This document shows positions 34,666 to 46,114 of a DNA stretch of 49,849 nt, in pieces (positions within the stretch are counted from its first letter, which is position 1; each line of letters opens with the position of its first letter). The DNA is taken from positions 1-49,849 of the forward strand of contig CAJFFY010000015.1 in the NCBI GenBank assembly GCA_904374465.1, written 5' to 3'. A program made the translations under genes and the position numbers. The notes under the pieces are model-generated. The model did no database searches. It saw only the letters and a program-made list of their open reading frames with translations, and had not been told where the DNA came from. This DNA comes from an uncultured Subdoligranulum sp. (GTDB lineage: Bacteria; Bacillota; Clostridia; Oscillospirales; Ruminococcaceae).

Positions 34666-35988
34666 ATGCCGACGCCACAAAACCGGAAGTTGCCCTTTGC
34701 GCTGCGTGCGCTGGGAGTCTTTGCGGTTACCTTGGCGGCGCTGTTTTTGCTGCTGTGGGGCGCCTATGCGCTGCCCGGCGGTCCGGTGCGCGCCCATCTG
34801 CGGGACTCGGCCCGGACCATCCAGCAGGAGGGACTGTATCCTGCCTTTTTCGGGTTCAAGTTGTTCCAGATGGACAACTACACCGATACCCTCATGCTGA
34901 TGGAGGCGGCCTCGGCCGATGAGCAGGACCCGCTCACCGCCATGATGACCAACACCGCCTACAATGTGGATAACTTCGAGACGCTGGGCGATGACCTGGA
35001 AACCTATCTGGATGCCCGGGACGCGGGTCTCACCGGCGCCCAGGCCGGGCTGGAGCCCTTCTCCTACGCCCGGTACTGGCATGGATATCTCATCTGGCTG
35101 CGCCCGTTGCTGTGTGTTATCCCCTATGCCGGGGTGCGGGTGGTGCAGTATGGGGTGCTGTTCGCCCTGCTGGCTGTTACCCTCTGGCTGCTGCGCCGCC
35201 GCTGTGGGATTCACGCGGCGGTATGGTTTGCCCTCAGCCAGATGCTGGTCACGGTATTCTGGGTGCCCCATCAGGTGCAGTATTTCACCTGTTTCGCCAT
35301 CGCCTACGCGGGCTGCGTCTGGGTGCTGGCGAAACCCCGCCGCAGCGACACCCTCTGTCTGGGATTGGTGGCGCTGGGGGTGGCCACTTCCTTCTGTGAT
35401 TTGCTGGTGACCCCGGTTCTGACCCTGGGCCTGCCGCTGACCTGCTGGCTGCTGCAACCCCAGCAACGGCTGCGGGGCGGTGGGCGACAGTGCGCGCTGG
35501 CGGTGGGCGGATGCCTGAGCTGGGGCGTGGGCTACGGCCTGTGTTGGGCCTGCAAATGGGTGCTAGCCAGCCTGGTCACCGGGCAGAACATCCTGGCCGA
35601 TGCATTGCATCAGGCGGAGGTGCGCACCGCCGCCGATACCTGGCATGGGATGGAACTGACCTGGGGCAACATTCTGGCCTTTGTCTATGACACACTGCAA
35701 AGCAGGGGACTGTTCTGGCCGCTGCTGGTGCTCTGCCTGCTGGCGGTGATACTCTTTGTGGGCAGTGTGCGCAGCGGTGCCGCTTTACGCCGTACCGCAC
35801 CGCTGGCACTGGCTGCGGTGCTGCCGCTGCTCTGGTTTGCGGTCCTGCGTACCCACAGCATCCAGCACGGCTGGTTTACCTGGCGGGACCTGGGCCTGAC
35901 GCTGTTTGCCGGCATGGCATTTTTGGAATATGCCTGTGACGGACGTCGGATACTGTATCGTCTGCAACAAAAAGGAAAAAAGCAATGA
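34666..35988 (+). CDS. Uncharacterised polytopic membrane protein
   Basis: 440 residues. One N-terminal helix (about 15-35) is followed by an extracytoplasmic stretch of about 100 residues (NTAYNVDNFETLGDDLETYL and FSYARYWHGYLIWLRPLL). Then come about eight helices grouped as in GT-C type enzymes, but I see no convincing catalytic motif. I do not recognise the family. ATG 34666 follows GGGGTGGAG. The stop overlaps the LCP gene start by four bases (ATGA), so it is probably coupled to wall-polymer attachment. Confidence 0.65.
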   Translation: MPTPQNRKLPFALRALGVFAVTLAALFLLLWGAYALPGGPVRAHLRDSARTIQQEGLYPAFFGFKLFQMDNYTDTLMLMEAASADEQDPLTAMMTNTAYNVDNFETLGDDLETYLDARDAGLTGAQAGLEPFSYARYWHGYLIWLRPLLCVIPYAGVRVVQYGVLFALLAVTLWLLRRRCGIHAAVWFALSQMLVTVFWVPHQVQYFTCFAIAYAGCVWVLAKPRRSDTLCLGLVALGVATSFCDLLVTPVLTLGLPLTCWLLQPQQRLRGGGRQCALAVGGCLSWGVGYGLCWACKWVLASLVTGQNILADALHQAEVRTAADTWHGMELTWGNILAFVYDTLQSRGLFWPLLVLCLLAVILFVGSVRSGAALRRTAPLALAAVLPLLWFAVLRTHSIQHGWFTWRDLGLTLFAGMAFLEYACDGRRILYRLQQKGKKQ

Positions 35989-38306
35989 ACAAGACTGAGG
36001 AAAAACCAAACACCGCGCAGGAGGAAACCTCTGCCCGCAAAAAGCTGCCCCGCTGGGGAAAAATACTGCTGGGGGTGGCGGCGGTCGTCATCGTGCTGGC
36101 CGGCGCCGGGGCATTGTATGTGAACGGCAAGCTGGACCTGCTGCGCTACAACGACGGCAGTGTCAGCCAGATGGGCACCATCGACGCCAGCGAGGACCAG
36201 GACCTGGATGGAACCGGTCTGGTACATAACAGTGACGAGATGGAGATGCCGGAAGGCAGCCCCTTTGCCGATGAGGACGTGCTCAACATCCTGCTCATCG
36301 GCACCGATGAACGCACCGAGGCCGTCAACGACGCCGATGCATTCACCCACCTGAATCAGCTGGACGGCACCGAGGACACCACCGAGTTCAGCAACGATGC
36401 CCGGGCCGACTCGATGATTCTGGTTTCGCTGGACATCAAGGACCATGTGATTCGGCTGGTCTCCATCGAGCGCGGCACCGGTGTGCCCATCCTGCTGGAC
36501 GGGTACGAAGGGGAGTATGACTGGATCACCCATACCTTCCGCTACGGCGGTGCCAAGCTGACCATGGACACGGTGGAAGACTGCTTCAACGTGCAGGTGG
36601 ACCACTATGTCCGGGTCAACTTCAACTCCTTTGTGCAGATTGTGGATGCCGTGGGCGGTGTGGACATCAACATCACCGACCTGGAGGCCAAGGCCCTCAA
36701 CTGGGAAGTGCCCTCCAACTCGATGCTCATTGTCAACAAGGTGGAGCCCGGCCTCAACCATTTCGACGGCTATACGGCGCTGCAGTATGCCCGTCTGCGC
36801 AAGATCGACAACGACTGGAAGCGCATCGAGCGCCAGCGCACTGTCATCCAGGCGGTGCTGGACCAGGTGAAGAATGCCAGTGTGGTGGAACTGGACAATC
36901 TGCTCAACACGGTCCTGCCGCTGGTGCAGACCAACTTCACCAAGTCGGAAATCGCCGCGCTGCTGGTGCAGCTGCCGGGCTTCCTGGGCGCCGACGTGGA
37001 ACAGCTCTCCATGCCGTTGCAGGGAACCTACGGGGTACGCACCGGCATGGACGACCGGCTGATGTATGACCCGGACTGGGCGGTCAACATCAAGGCCCTG
37101 CAGGATTTCCTGTATAACGACAAAACGGCTGAGGAAGTCATTGCCGCCACGCCGGAAACCGCCGCTGCCGAGGCGGAGAAGGCCACGGCGGAAACGGCGG
37201 ACTCCTCCGGGGAAGCAACCTCTGCCTGGGATCGGGAAACCGATCCGGAGGAAAGTTATATCCGCCAGAATCTGCATACGGTGGATCTGGCGTACCCCCT
37301 CAGTGATTCGGACTTCGGCAACAGTGCGGATTACCGGCTCTTCCTGGCACAGCTGGGCGGCAGCCGGGATATGGATGTACAGAACACACTGGTGGACTAC
37401 CTGACTGCCCAGGGCGTTCAGGTGGTGGCTGTGCCGGGAGGAGCGGCGGCCGGCGTACTGTTGGATGATTACCTGCAGACCGGCGACACCCTCTCGCTGA
37501 GCCGGTATCTGAGCACGCTGCCGTCGGACCAGCGGGAGGCGGCGTCCGCCCTCTGGCAGCAGATGTATGCCCGCTATCCCGGCCGGCTCCATGCGGCTGG
37601 CACCGGTACGGACAAGACCGGTGCGGCCGTGGGATATGCGGTGGCGGTGCTGGTGCAGAACAGCTACAATATACCCGACGAGGAACTGAGCACGGCGGTG
37701 GAGGCCATGGGCGGCGGCAACAGCCGTACGATCCTGTATTGGTTCCGCCAGGCCATGGAACAGTATCCCGAACAGATGGAAACCTACCTGGGGGATGCCT
37801 ACGATATGGCCCTGCGTCTGTACCAGGGGGTACAGGGTACGCTGGAAACCAGCGGGGATGCCCTGGTGGCCGAAGACCTGCAGCGGGTGCTGGAGGCCTA
37901 CCCCGATGCCCGGGTGCTGGCCTTTGTGGATGGCAACGGGGCCCTGCAGACCCAGGACAGCCTGGCGCAGCAGCTGCAGGATGCTCTGGGCGAGGACGAA
38001 GCCCTCTGCTCCATCGGTGTGGTGTACGGCAAGTGGGGCTATGATGCCACCTTTACGCCGGAGGATACCGATACCCTCTGGAACGGGGACGGCCTCGGTA
38101 GCCGGCTGGGTGAGTATGTCACCCCCGGCAAGGACCTGATGTTGCTGCTGGACGGCGAGGACTGCCCCTTTACCGAGGGGGACTCTCTGCTGCAGGCGGA
38201 AGACCAGGATGTGACCCAGGTGGCCCAGAAATTGCTGATTCTGGATCCTGACAACAAAATTGACGAATCCACGCCGGAAAATGCGGAAGTGGATGAAGGT
38301 CTGTAA
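35985..38306 (+). CDS. LytR-CpsA-Psr (LCP) family protein with a C-terminal EreA-like domain
   Basis: 773 residues. Cytoplasmic N-terminus, one membrane helix (about 26-46), then an extracellular LCP domain (about 98-385): NILLIGTDER, ADSMILVSLDIKDHVIRLVSIERGTGVPI, VDAVGGVDINI, YTALQYARLRKIDNDWKRIERQR. LCP enzymes attach teichoic acids or capsule to peptidoglycan. From about 425 to the end is an extra segment. Its pattern (YRLFLAQLGGSRDMDVQNTLVDYL, LLDDYLQTGD, LHAAGTGTDKTGAAVGYAVAVL, DARVLAFVDGNGALQTQDSLAQQL) fits the erythromycin-esterase/ChaN-like fold, but the usual GExHG histidine and the later histidine are absent. That assignment is inference. Confidence 0.8.
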   Translation: MNKTEEKPNTAQEETSARKKLPRWGKILLGVAAVVIVLAGAGALYVNGKLDLLRYNDGSVSQMGTIDASEDQDLDGTGLVHNSDEMEMPEGSPFADEDVLNILLIGTDERTEAVNDADAFTHLNQLDGTEDTTEFSNDARADSMILVSLDIKDHVIRLVSIERGTGVPILLDGYEGEYDWITHTFRYGGAKLTMDTVEDCFNVQVDHYVRVNFNSFVQIVDAVGGVDINITDLEAKALNWEVPSNSMLIVNKVEPGLNHFDGYTALQYARLRKIDNDWKRIERQRTVIQAVLDQVKNASVVELDNLLNTVLPLVQTNFTKSEIAALLVQLPGFLGADVEQLSMPLQGTYGVRTGMDDRLMYDPDWAVNIKALQDFLYNDKTAEEVIAATPETAAAEAEKATAETADSSGEATSAWDRETDPEESYIRQNLHTVDLAYPLSDSDFGNSADYRLFLAQLGGSRDMDVQNTLVDYLTAQGVQVVAVPGGAAAGVLLDDYLQTGDTLSLSRYLSTLPSDQREAASALWQQMYARYPGRLHAAGTGTDKTGAAVGYAVAVLVQNSYNIPDEELSTAVEAMGGGNSRTILYWFRQAMEQYPEQMETYLGDAYDMALRLYQGVQGTLETSGDALVAEDLQRVLEAYPDARVLAFVDGNGALQTQDSLAQQLQDALGEDEALCSIGVVYGKWGYDATFTPEDTDTLWNGDGLGSRLGEYVTPGKDLMLLLDGEDCPFTEGDSLLQAEDQDVTQVAQKLLILDPDNKIDESTPENAEVDEGL

Positions 38307-38325
38307 ACTTTTTTGCCCAAAGGCG

Positions 38326-38354
38326 TTGACAAACCCGCGGTGTTGTGGTATAAA
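38326..38354 (+). promoter_or_regulatory. Promoter of the T-box and tryptophan-type ABC importer
   Basis: TTGACA (38326-38331), 17 bases, TATAAA (38349-38354), directly upstream of the T-box leader. Confidence 0.85.
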
Positions 38355-38360
38355 TGCTTC

Positions 38361-38640
38361 AAACCAATGAAGCGAAAGTAAAACTGCAAGCGCAGCCACA
38401 GAGAGTCCCCGGTGCTGGGAAGGGGATGCAGAGCGGTGCAGCACAATGGTTCGCGGAGGGCACGGGGAAAGGGCTGGACCTGAGTATCCGTTGACGGGCG
38501 CTCCCGTTACAGAGCAGGGGAATGTTGGTTCCCTACAGAGTGGCCGTGGTACAGTGTACCCGGCAAGCAAGGTGGCACCACAGATTTTGATCTGCCCTTG
38601 CACGGAAGGTATTCTTCTGTGCAAGGGCAGTTTTGCTTTT
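38361..38640 (+). promoter_or_regulatory. T-box riboswitch, probably tRNA-Trp specific
   Basis: A T-box leader. Stem I begins with the GA-motif region CAGAGAGTCCC and an AG-bulge segment. The T-box sequence AAGGTGGCACCACAG (38569-38583) can form the antiterminator. The competing terminator is CTGCCCTTGCAC...GTGCAAGGGCAG (38592-38608 with 38614-38630, 17 pairs with one G-U) and a U-rich tail. In the specifier region CTGGACCTGAGTA, the triplet TGG (38475-38477) is the likely codon for tryptophan. Uncharged tRNA binding should favour read-through into the ABC genes. The specifier is read by eye and less certain than the T-box itself. Confidence 0.85.
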
Positions 38641-38750
38641 GTACAGCCAGACCGGGAGGTACACCATGAAAACAATCCTGCTGAAAGAGCGATGGCGACT
38701 TTTTCCTGTATGACGTCCATCCACAATCACATTGAAAAGGAGTCTCTACC

Positions 38751-39782
38751 ATGAAAAAGTTTGTCGCTGTTCTGTCCGCCGCCGCTCTGCTGACCAGCCT
38801 GTCCGCCTGCGGTGCTACTGCCGATACCACCTCCGCCTCTTCCGGGGCTTCCTCGACCGTTTCGGCCACCGCCGAAACCACCGGCGCAAAGGAATACAGG
38901 GTTGCCATTGTCCAGCAGATGGACCACGCCAGCCTGGACGAGATCCGCACTGCCATCGAGGCAGAACTGGACGCCAAGGCGGCCGAGCAGGGGATTACCA
39001 TCGAGTACAAGGATTTCAACGGCCAGAACGATGCCACCACCCTGAACCAGATCGGCACCCAGGTGGTTTCCGACGGATATGACGCCGTGATTCCCATCGC
39101 CACGCTGGCGGCCCAGTGCATGACCACCGCCTGCGAATCCACCAAGACCCCGGTGATTTACGCGGCGATTTCGGACCCCGACTCGGTGGACCTGACCGGC
39201 ATCGACTACGTGACCGGCACCTCCGATGCGTTGAACACCCAGTCCATCCTGGATATGATGCTGGCTGTCCAGCCTGACGTCAAGACGGTGGGGCTGCTCT
39301 ACTCCAACTCGGAGGCCAACTCCGCCACCCCCATCGCCCAGGCCAAGGAATACCTGGACTCCAAGGGCATCGCCTACATTGAAAAGACCGGCAACACCAA
39401 CGACGAGATCATGACAGCCGCCGCCAGCCTGGTGGGGCAGGTGGACGCGGTCTTTACCCCCACCGACAACGTGGTCATGGGCGCGGCTGCTGCGGTGTCC
39501 GAGACGCTGACCGACGGCGGCATCCCCTTCTACACGGGGGCTGACAGCTTTGTGAAGTCGGGCGCCTTTGCCACCTGCGGCGTCAACTACACCGATCTGG
39601 GAACCTACACCGCCGACATGGCGCTGGATGTGCTGGAAACCGGTACCGTGCCGGAATACCACGTGATGGACGGCGGCATTATCACCGTCAACACCGAGAC
39701 CGCCGCTGCCCTGGGCATTGACTACAGTGCCTTCCAGGATCTGGCGGGCCAGGTGGTGGAAGTGACCACCGAAGCCGAATAA
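38751..39782 (+). CDS. trpX: ABC transporter substrate-binding lipoprotein, TrpX type
   Basis: 343 residues. Lipoprotein signal with lipobox LSAC (C20), then a serine/threonine-rich linker and a periplasmic-binding domain of the DUF534/ABC_sub_bind family: VAIVQQMDHASLDEIRTAIEAEL, VVSDGYDAVIPIATLAAQ, VIYAAISDPDSV, VGLLYSNSEANSATPIAQAKEYL, VDAVFTPTDNVVMGAAAAVSE. In Firmicutes this family works with a permease and ATPase as TrpXYP or a tyrosine/other aromatic importer; the Trp-type T-box upstream favours tryptophan. AAGGAG precedes the ATG at 38751. Confidence 0.85.
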   Translation: MKKFVAVLSAAALLTSLSACGATADTTSASSGASSTVSATAETTGAKEYRVAIVQQMDHASLDEIRTAIEAELDAKAAEQGITIEYKDFNGQNDATTLNQIGTQVVSDGYDAVIPIATLAAQCMTTACESTKTPVIYAAISDPDSVDLTGIDYVTGTSDALNTQSILDMMLAVQPDVKTVGLLYSNSEANSATPIAQAKEYLDSKGIAYIEKTGNTNDEIMTAAASLVGQVDAVFTPTDNVVMGAAAAVSETLTDGGIPFYTGADSFVKSGAFATCGVNYTDLGTYTADMALDVLETGTVPEYHVMDGGIITVNTETAAALGIDYSAFQDLAGQVVEVTTEAE

Positions 39783-39799
39783 GTTTCCCATCCGGAGGA

Positions 39800-39830
39800 A
39801 AGGACGCTCTCCACGTCCTTTTCTCTTTTG
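39800..39830 (+). other. Intra-operon terminator-like hairpin after trpX
   Basis: AAAGGACG (39800-39807) pairs with CGTCCTTT (39815-39822), followed by CTCTTTT. Placed after a binding-protein gene, it may lower transcription of the membrane components or protect the upstream mRNA. Confidence 0.55.
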
Positions 39831-39864
39831 TGTTGAAAAAAGTTATAAAGGAGCGTTTTGTCCC

Positions 39865-40782
39865 ATGTTTACCGTTGCCACCGTGCTGAGTGCACTGGAA
39901 CTTGGCTGTATCTATGCGCTGGTTGCCATGGCGCTGTTCCTGAGCTTCCGGGTGCTCAACATCGCCGATATGACCACCGACGGAGCCTTCACATTGGGCT
40001 GTGCGGTGTCCGCCACCGCCGCTGTGGCCGGGCATCCCTTCCTGGGGTTGCCGCTGGCCATGCTGTCCGGTGCCGCCGCGGGATTTGTCACCGCCTTTTT
40101 GCAGACGCGTCTGGCGGTTCCCTCCATTCTGGCCGGCATCATCACCAATACCGGTCTGTACACCGTCAACCTGGCGGTGATGGGGTTCTCCTCCAACGTG
40201 CCCATGCTCAAAACCCAGACGGTATTCACCGCAGCCCAGAGCCTGCTGGGAGAAAACGCCCCCTACAAGCTGATCGTCGCCGCGCTGATCACCCTTGTGG
40301 TCTGCGCTCTGCTCATCCTCTTTCTGGGAACGCGGTTGGGACTTTCCATCCGAGCCACCGGTGACAACCCCGACATGGTGCGGGCCTCTTCCATCAATAC
40401 CACCTTCACCATCACAGTGGGGCTGTGCATCGCCAACGCCATGACCGCGCTGTCCGGTGCGGTGCTGGCCCAGTACCAGAAATCCGCCGATATCAACCTG
40501 GGCACCGGCATGGTGGTCATCGGTCTGGCTTCGCTGATTATCGGCGAGACCCTCTTCGGCCGGGGCGGGCTGTGGACCAAGGCGGTGGCCGCCGTGGCAG
40601 GCAGTGTGATTTACCGTTTCATCATTGCCATCGCCCTGCGGGCCAACGTTCCGTCGGAATGCCTCAAACTGATTTCCGCCGTCATCGTGGCGCTGGCCAT
40701 TGCGGCCCCCGCCCTGCAGGCGCGGGCTGCCTTCCGGCACCGCCGCGCCCATGCCGAGAAAGAAGGTGCTTCCCGTGCTTGA
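39865..40782 (+). CDS. trpY: ABC transporter permease, TrpY type
   Basis: 305-residue inner-membrane permease of the branched-chain amino-acid/BPD_transp_2 type, about eight helices. Signature stretches: LELGCIYALVAMALFLSFRVLNIADMTTDGAFTLG, SILAGIITNTGLYTVNLAVMG, and LSIRATGDNPDMVRASSINTTF, the EAA-like loop contacting the ATPase, then GLASLIIGETLFG. Preceded by AAAGGAGCG. It overlaps the ATPase gene by eight bases. Confidence 0.88.
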   Translation: MFTVATVLSALELGCIYALVAMALFLSFRVLNIADMTTDGAFTLGCAVSATAAVAGHPFLGLPLAMLSGAAAGFVTAFLQTRLAVPSILAGIITNTGLYTVNLAVMGFSSNVPMLKTQTVFTAAQSLLGENAPYKLIVAALITLVVCALLILFLGTRLGLSIRATGDNPDMVRASSINTTFTITVGLCIANAMTALSGAVLAQYQKSADINLGTGMVVIGLASLIIGETLFGRGGLWTKAVAAVAGSVIYRFIIAIALRANVPSECLKLISAVIVALAIAAPALQARAAFRHRRAHAEKEGASRA

Positions 40783-41581
40783 TCTGAAACATCTCAGCAA
40801 GACCTTCAACCCCGGCACCGTCAACGAGAAGGTGGCGCTGCAAAATGTGGACTTGCATCTGGAACCGGGGGACTTTGCCACCATTGTGGGCTCCAACGGC
40901 GCCGGAAAATCCACCCTGTTCAATGCCATCGCCGGGGAATTCATCGCCGATACCGGCACTATCACACTGGATGGCAAAGACATCACCCTGTTGCCGGACT
41001 ATCGTCGTTCCAAGGTCATCGGGCGGATGTTCCAGGACCCGCTCAAGGGGACCGCGCCCCACATGACCATTGAGGAAAACCTGGCCCTGGCCTTCCTGCG
41101 TGCCTCGGGGCATACCTCACCTTTCTCCCGCATCAGCAAGGCGGACCGGGTCCTTTTTGCCGAAAAACTTTCCTCCCTGGGCCTGGGGCTGGAAGACCGG
41201 ATGAAACAGCCGGTGGGGCTGCTTTCGGGCGGGCAGCGCCAGGCGTTGACGCTGCTGATGGCCACCATGGTCACCCCCAAGCTGCTGTTGCTGGATGAAC
41301 ACACGGCGGCGCTGGACCCCGCCACCGCCGACAAAGTGCTGGAACTGACCAAAAAGATTGTGGCCGAGCATCACATCACCTGTCTGATGATCACCCACAA
41401 CATGCACGATGCCCTGACGCTGGGCAACCGTACCCTGATGATGGACCACGGCCGCATTGTGCTGGATGTGGGCGGGGAAGAGCGCACCCGCATGACGGTG
41501 CCGGAGCTGCTGGAACGGTTTGCCCAGAATGTGGGCCACCAGCTGGACAATGACCGCATCCTGCTGAGCAAGGACGCCTAA
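40775..41581 (+). CDS. trpP: ABC transporter ATP-binding protein, TrpP type
   Basis: 268 residues. Walker A GSNGAGKST, Q-loop MFQDPLKGTAPHMTIEENLALA, signature LLSGGQRQALTLL, Walker B KLLLLDEHTAALDP, H-loop MITHNMHDA. Start is placed at GTG 40775, with AGAAGGTG upstream and overlapping the permease end, giving MLDLKHLSKTF; ATG 40751 is an alternative that adds eight residues. It energises the T-box controlled importer and ends in a strong terminator. Confidence 0.88.
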   Translation: MLDLKHLSKTFNPGTVNEKVALQNVDLHLEPGDFATIVGSNGAGKSTLFNAIAGEFIADTGTITLDGKDITLLPDYRRSKVIGRMFQDPLKGTAPHMTIEENLALAFLRASGHTSPFSRISKADRVLFAEKLSSLGLGLEDRMKQPVGLLSGGQRQALTLLMATMVTPKLLLLDEHTAALDPATADKVLELTKKIVAEHHITCLMITHNMHDALTLGNRTLMMDHGRIVLDVGGEERTRMTVPELLERFAQNVGHQLDNDRILLSKDA

Positions 41582-41583
41582 GC

Positions 41584-41615
41584 AAAAGGACCACCCCTTG
41601 GGGTGGTCCTTTTTT
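41584..41615. terminator. Bidirectional terminator between trpP and apbE
   Basis: AAAAGGACCACCCC (41584-41597) pairs with GGGGTGGTCCTTTT (41600-41613) around a two-base centre, flanked by A and T runs. The apbE stop codon touches its right edge. Confidence 0.88.
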
Positions 41616-42661
41616 CAGGTGGTGGCTTGGCCGGGCCAGCCATCGGTCTGGGTGGTGGACCCGTCCGGGTACATCCACAGGGCTTGGTAGCCATCCGGCA
41701 GGAGGGTGCGGCCGGTTTCCTCCGGCAGGCAGAAGAGCGCGGTGGAGAGAGCGTCGGCCAGACCGCCGCTGTCGGCCGGCGCCAGAATGGCCGTGCTGCT
41801 GCAATACCGAGCCGGAAAACCGGTGGTCAGATCGATCAGGTGGGAATAGCGCACCCCCTCATATTCGAAGTAGCGCTGGTAGTCCCCGCTGATGATCAGA
41901 CTGTCGCCGGGAAGCAACGAAAGGGTCTGGATGTAGGCGGGATCATTGCCCCAGGGATTTTCCACCCCCACTGTCCAACTGCCTTCGTTGTTGGCCTTCT
42001 TCCCGATGGCCCGCAGGTTGCCGCCGATGTTCAAAAGGGCACTGTCCAGACCCCGTGCCTCGGCGGCTTCGGCGGCCAGTTCCACGGCATAGCCCTTGCC
42101 CACGGCCCCCACATCCAGGCTCATGGCCGGGTCAGTGAAAAAGACCGTGTGGGCTGTGGAATCCAGCTGCAGATTGTCCATCGAGATGTGCTCCAGCGCC
42201 TGCTGCAGGGTGGTTGTATCGGGCGGGGCCGGGGCTTCGCTCTCCCGGGCGTCATGCCAGAGGGACAAAACCGCCCCGGCAGCCACGTTGGTGGCACCCT
42301 GCGTCTGGGGATAAACTGTTTCCGCACACCAGTCCAGAAAGGCGTACAACTCTTCGGAAACCGCCACAGGCGCCATCGCGGCCCCGGCGTTGACGTCGTA
42401 CAGATTCACCATGCCGTCATAGTGGTGGTAGATGTCGAACAATTGATGGTAGTGCAGCAAGTCGGCGTGGAGTGCCTCCATCTGTTCATCCCACTCGTCC
42501 TGGCTGCGGGCATAGCCCTTGACAATGGCCACCGTGTCGAACAGATCAAACCAGGTGGTGGTATAGAGGGTGCGGCGGCTCAGCAGGCTGTAGGCCACGA
42601 TGCCCACAAGCGCCGCGGCGGCCAGCAGACCGGCTGCCCCCCGACGGAACCGGTTGCTCAT
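41615..42661 (-). CDS. apbE: FAD:protein FMN transferase
   Basis: ApbE family, 348 residues, transfers FMN from FAD to threonine of exported or membrane flavoproteins such as Rnf/Nqr subunits. Motifs: LFDTVAIVKGYA, the FAD-binding LDVGAVGKGYAVELAAEAA, GLDSALLNIGGNLRAIG, and SGDYQRYFEYEGVRYSHLIDLTTGFPA with the metal-ligand histidine and aspartate, then ADALSTALFCL. The N-terminus has a membrane helix (about 8-28) but no lipobox cysteine, so it is anchored rather than lipidated. Its ATG overlaps the stop of the DUF3783 gene. No flavoprotein substrate is encoded nearby. Confidence 0.9.
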   Translation of the reverse strand: MSNRFRRGAAGLLAAAALVGIVAYSLLSRRTLYTTTWFDLFDTVAIVKGYARSQDEWDEQMEALHADLLHYHQLFDIYHHYDGMVNLYDVNAGAAMAPVAVSEELYAFLDWCAETVYPQTQGATNVAAGAVLSLWHDARESEAPAPPDTTTLQQALEHISMDNLQLDSTAHTVFFTDPAMSLDVGAVGKGYAVELAAEAAEARGLDSALLNIGGNLRAIGKKANNEGSWTVGVENPWGNDPAYIQTLSLLPGDSLIISGDYQRYFEYEGVRYSHLIDLTTGFPARYCSSTAILAPADSGGLADALSTALFCLPEETGRTLLPDGYQALWMYPDGSTTQTDGWPGQATT

Positions 42662-43068
42662 GCCTTTTCGCTGCCCCCGGCCACCGCCTCGTGTTCCCGG
42701 TTCAGTTCCTGCAGCAAAGCCGCCAGGGTCCAGGTTTTGCTGGTGGGGGTTACCATGGCGCGCAGGGGCAGATCGGCCCCGCTTTCCCGCACTAGGTCAA
42801 TAAAACGGCCCAGCTCCCCGGTCTGGTGGCTCAATCCGCTGACGATCAGGGCCGGAAGCTCCGGCACTGCGGCCAAAGGTGCGGCAGCCGCAGGGGCCTT
42901 ACCGGCACACAGCTCTCCCACCGGGGTGCCCAGTTCGGCATTTCCCACGGTGCGCAGCGTCACGCCGCACAGGCGGGCGGCCCGCTCCACGCCGGCGTAG
43001 CCGGCGCTGTCGGCGTCAAAGCGCCACAGCAGGGCGCAGCGGGGGTCGCGAACGATATGTGCTTTCAT
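42658..43068 (-). CDS. DUF3783-like protein
   Basis: 136 residues. The C-terminal part, LPALIVSGLSHQTGELGRFIDLVRESGADLPLRAMVTPTSKTWTLAALLQELNREHEA, resembles DUF3783, a small cytoplasmic family whose function is unknown to me. The N-terminal half (FDADSAGYAGVERAARLCGVTLRTVG) looks like a short alpha/beta unit. Translationally coupled to apbE by an ATGA overlap. The link to flavin transfer is suggested only by the coupling. Confidence 0.6.
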   Translation of the reverse strand: MKAHIVRDPRCALLWRFDADSAGYAGVERAARLCGVTLRTVGNAELGTPVGELCAGKAPAAAAPLAAVPELPALIVSGLSHQTGELGRFIDLVRESGADLPLRAMVTPTSKTWTLAALLQELNREHEAVAGGSEKA

Positions 43069-43086
43069 ACAAATACCTCGTGTTGC

Positions 43087-43116
43087 AAAAAGCGCGCCGT
43101 CTTACGGCGGCGCGCT
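43087..43116 (-). terminator. Terminator of secA
   Basis: On the minus strand a nine-pair GC stem (43091-43099 with 43108-43116) is followed by five Us. It lies between the secA stop and the DUF3783 gene, which therefore needs read-through or an unseen promoter. Confidence 0.75.
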
Positions 43117-43129
43117 GGAAAGATTCGGT

Positions 43130-46000
<2,871 letters not shown>

Positions 46001-46061
46001 AGGAAAACCCCTGTATTTCCGCCGCATTCAGCTGCGGCAAGTTAGTTTTACACACTTAAAT

Positions 46062-46091
46062 ATAATACACCCGCACAGGGGATGCTGTCAA
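46062..46091 (-). promoter_or_regulatory. Promoter of secA, inside the upstream terminator hairpin
   Basis: Minus strand TTGACA (46086-46091), 18 bases, TATTAT (46062-46067). The -35 falls in the loop of the inverted repeat at 46065-46107. Confidence 0.7.
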
Positions 46092-46107
46092 ACCTGTGCG
46101 GGTGTAT
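46065..46107 (-). terminator. Terminator of the queT-HAD-EamA operon
   Basis: A 15-bp perfect stem (46065-46079 with 46093-46107) with a 13-base loop; on the minus strand it is followed by TATATTT. The T-tract is imperfect, so termination may be partial. Confidence 0.65.
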
Positions 46108-46114
46108 TTCAGAA

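Noticed and set aside
41615..42661. ApbE as a lipoprotein
   Set aside because: The N-terminus has a hydrophobic helix but no cysteine in a lipobox, so it is described as membrane-anchored.
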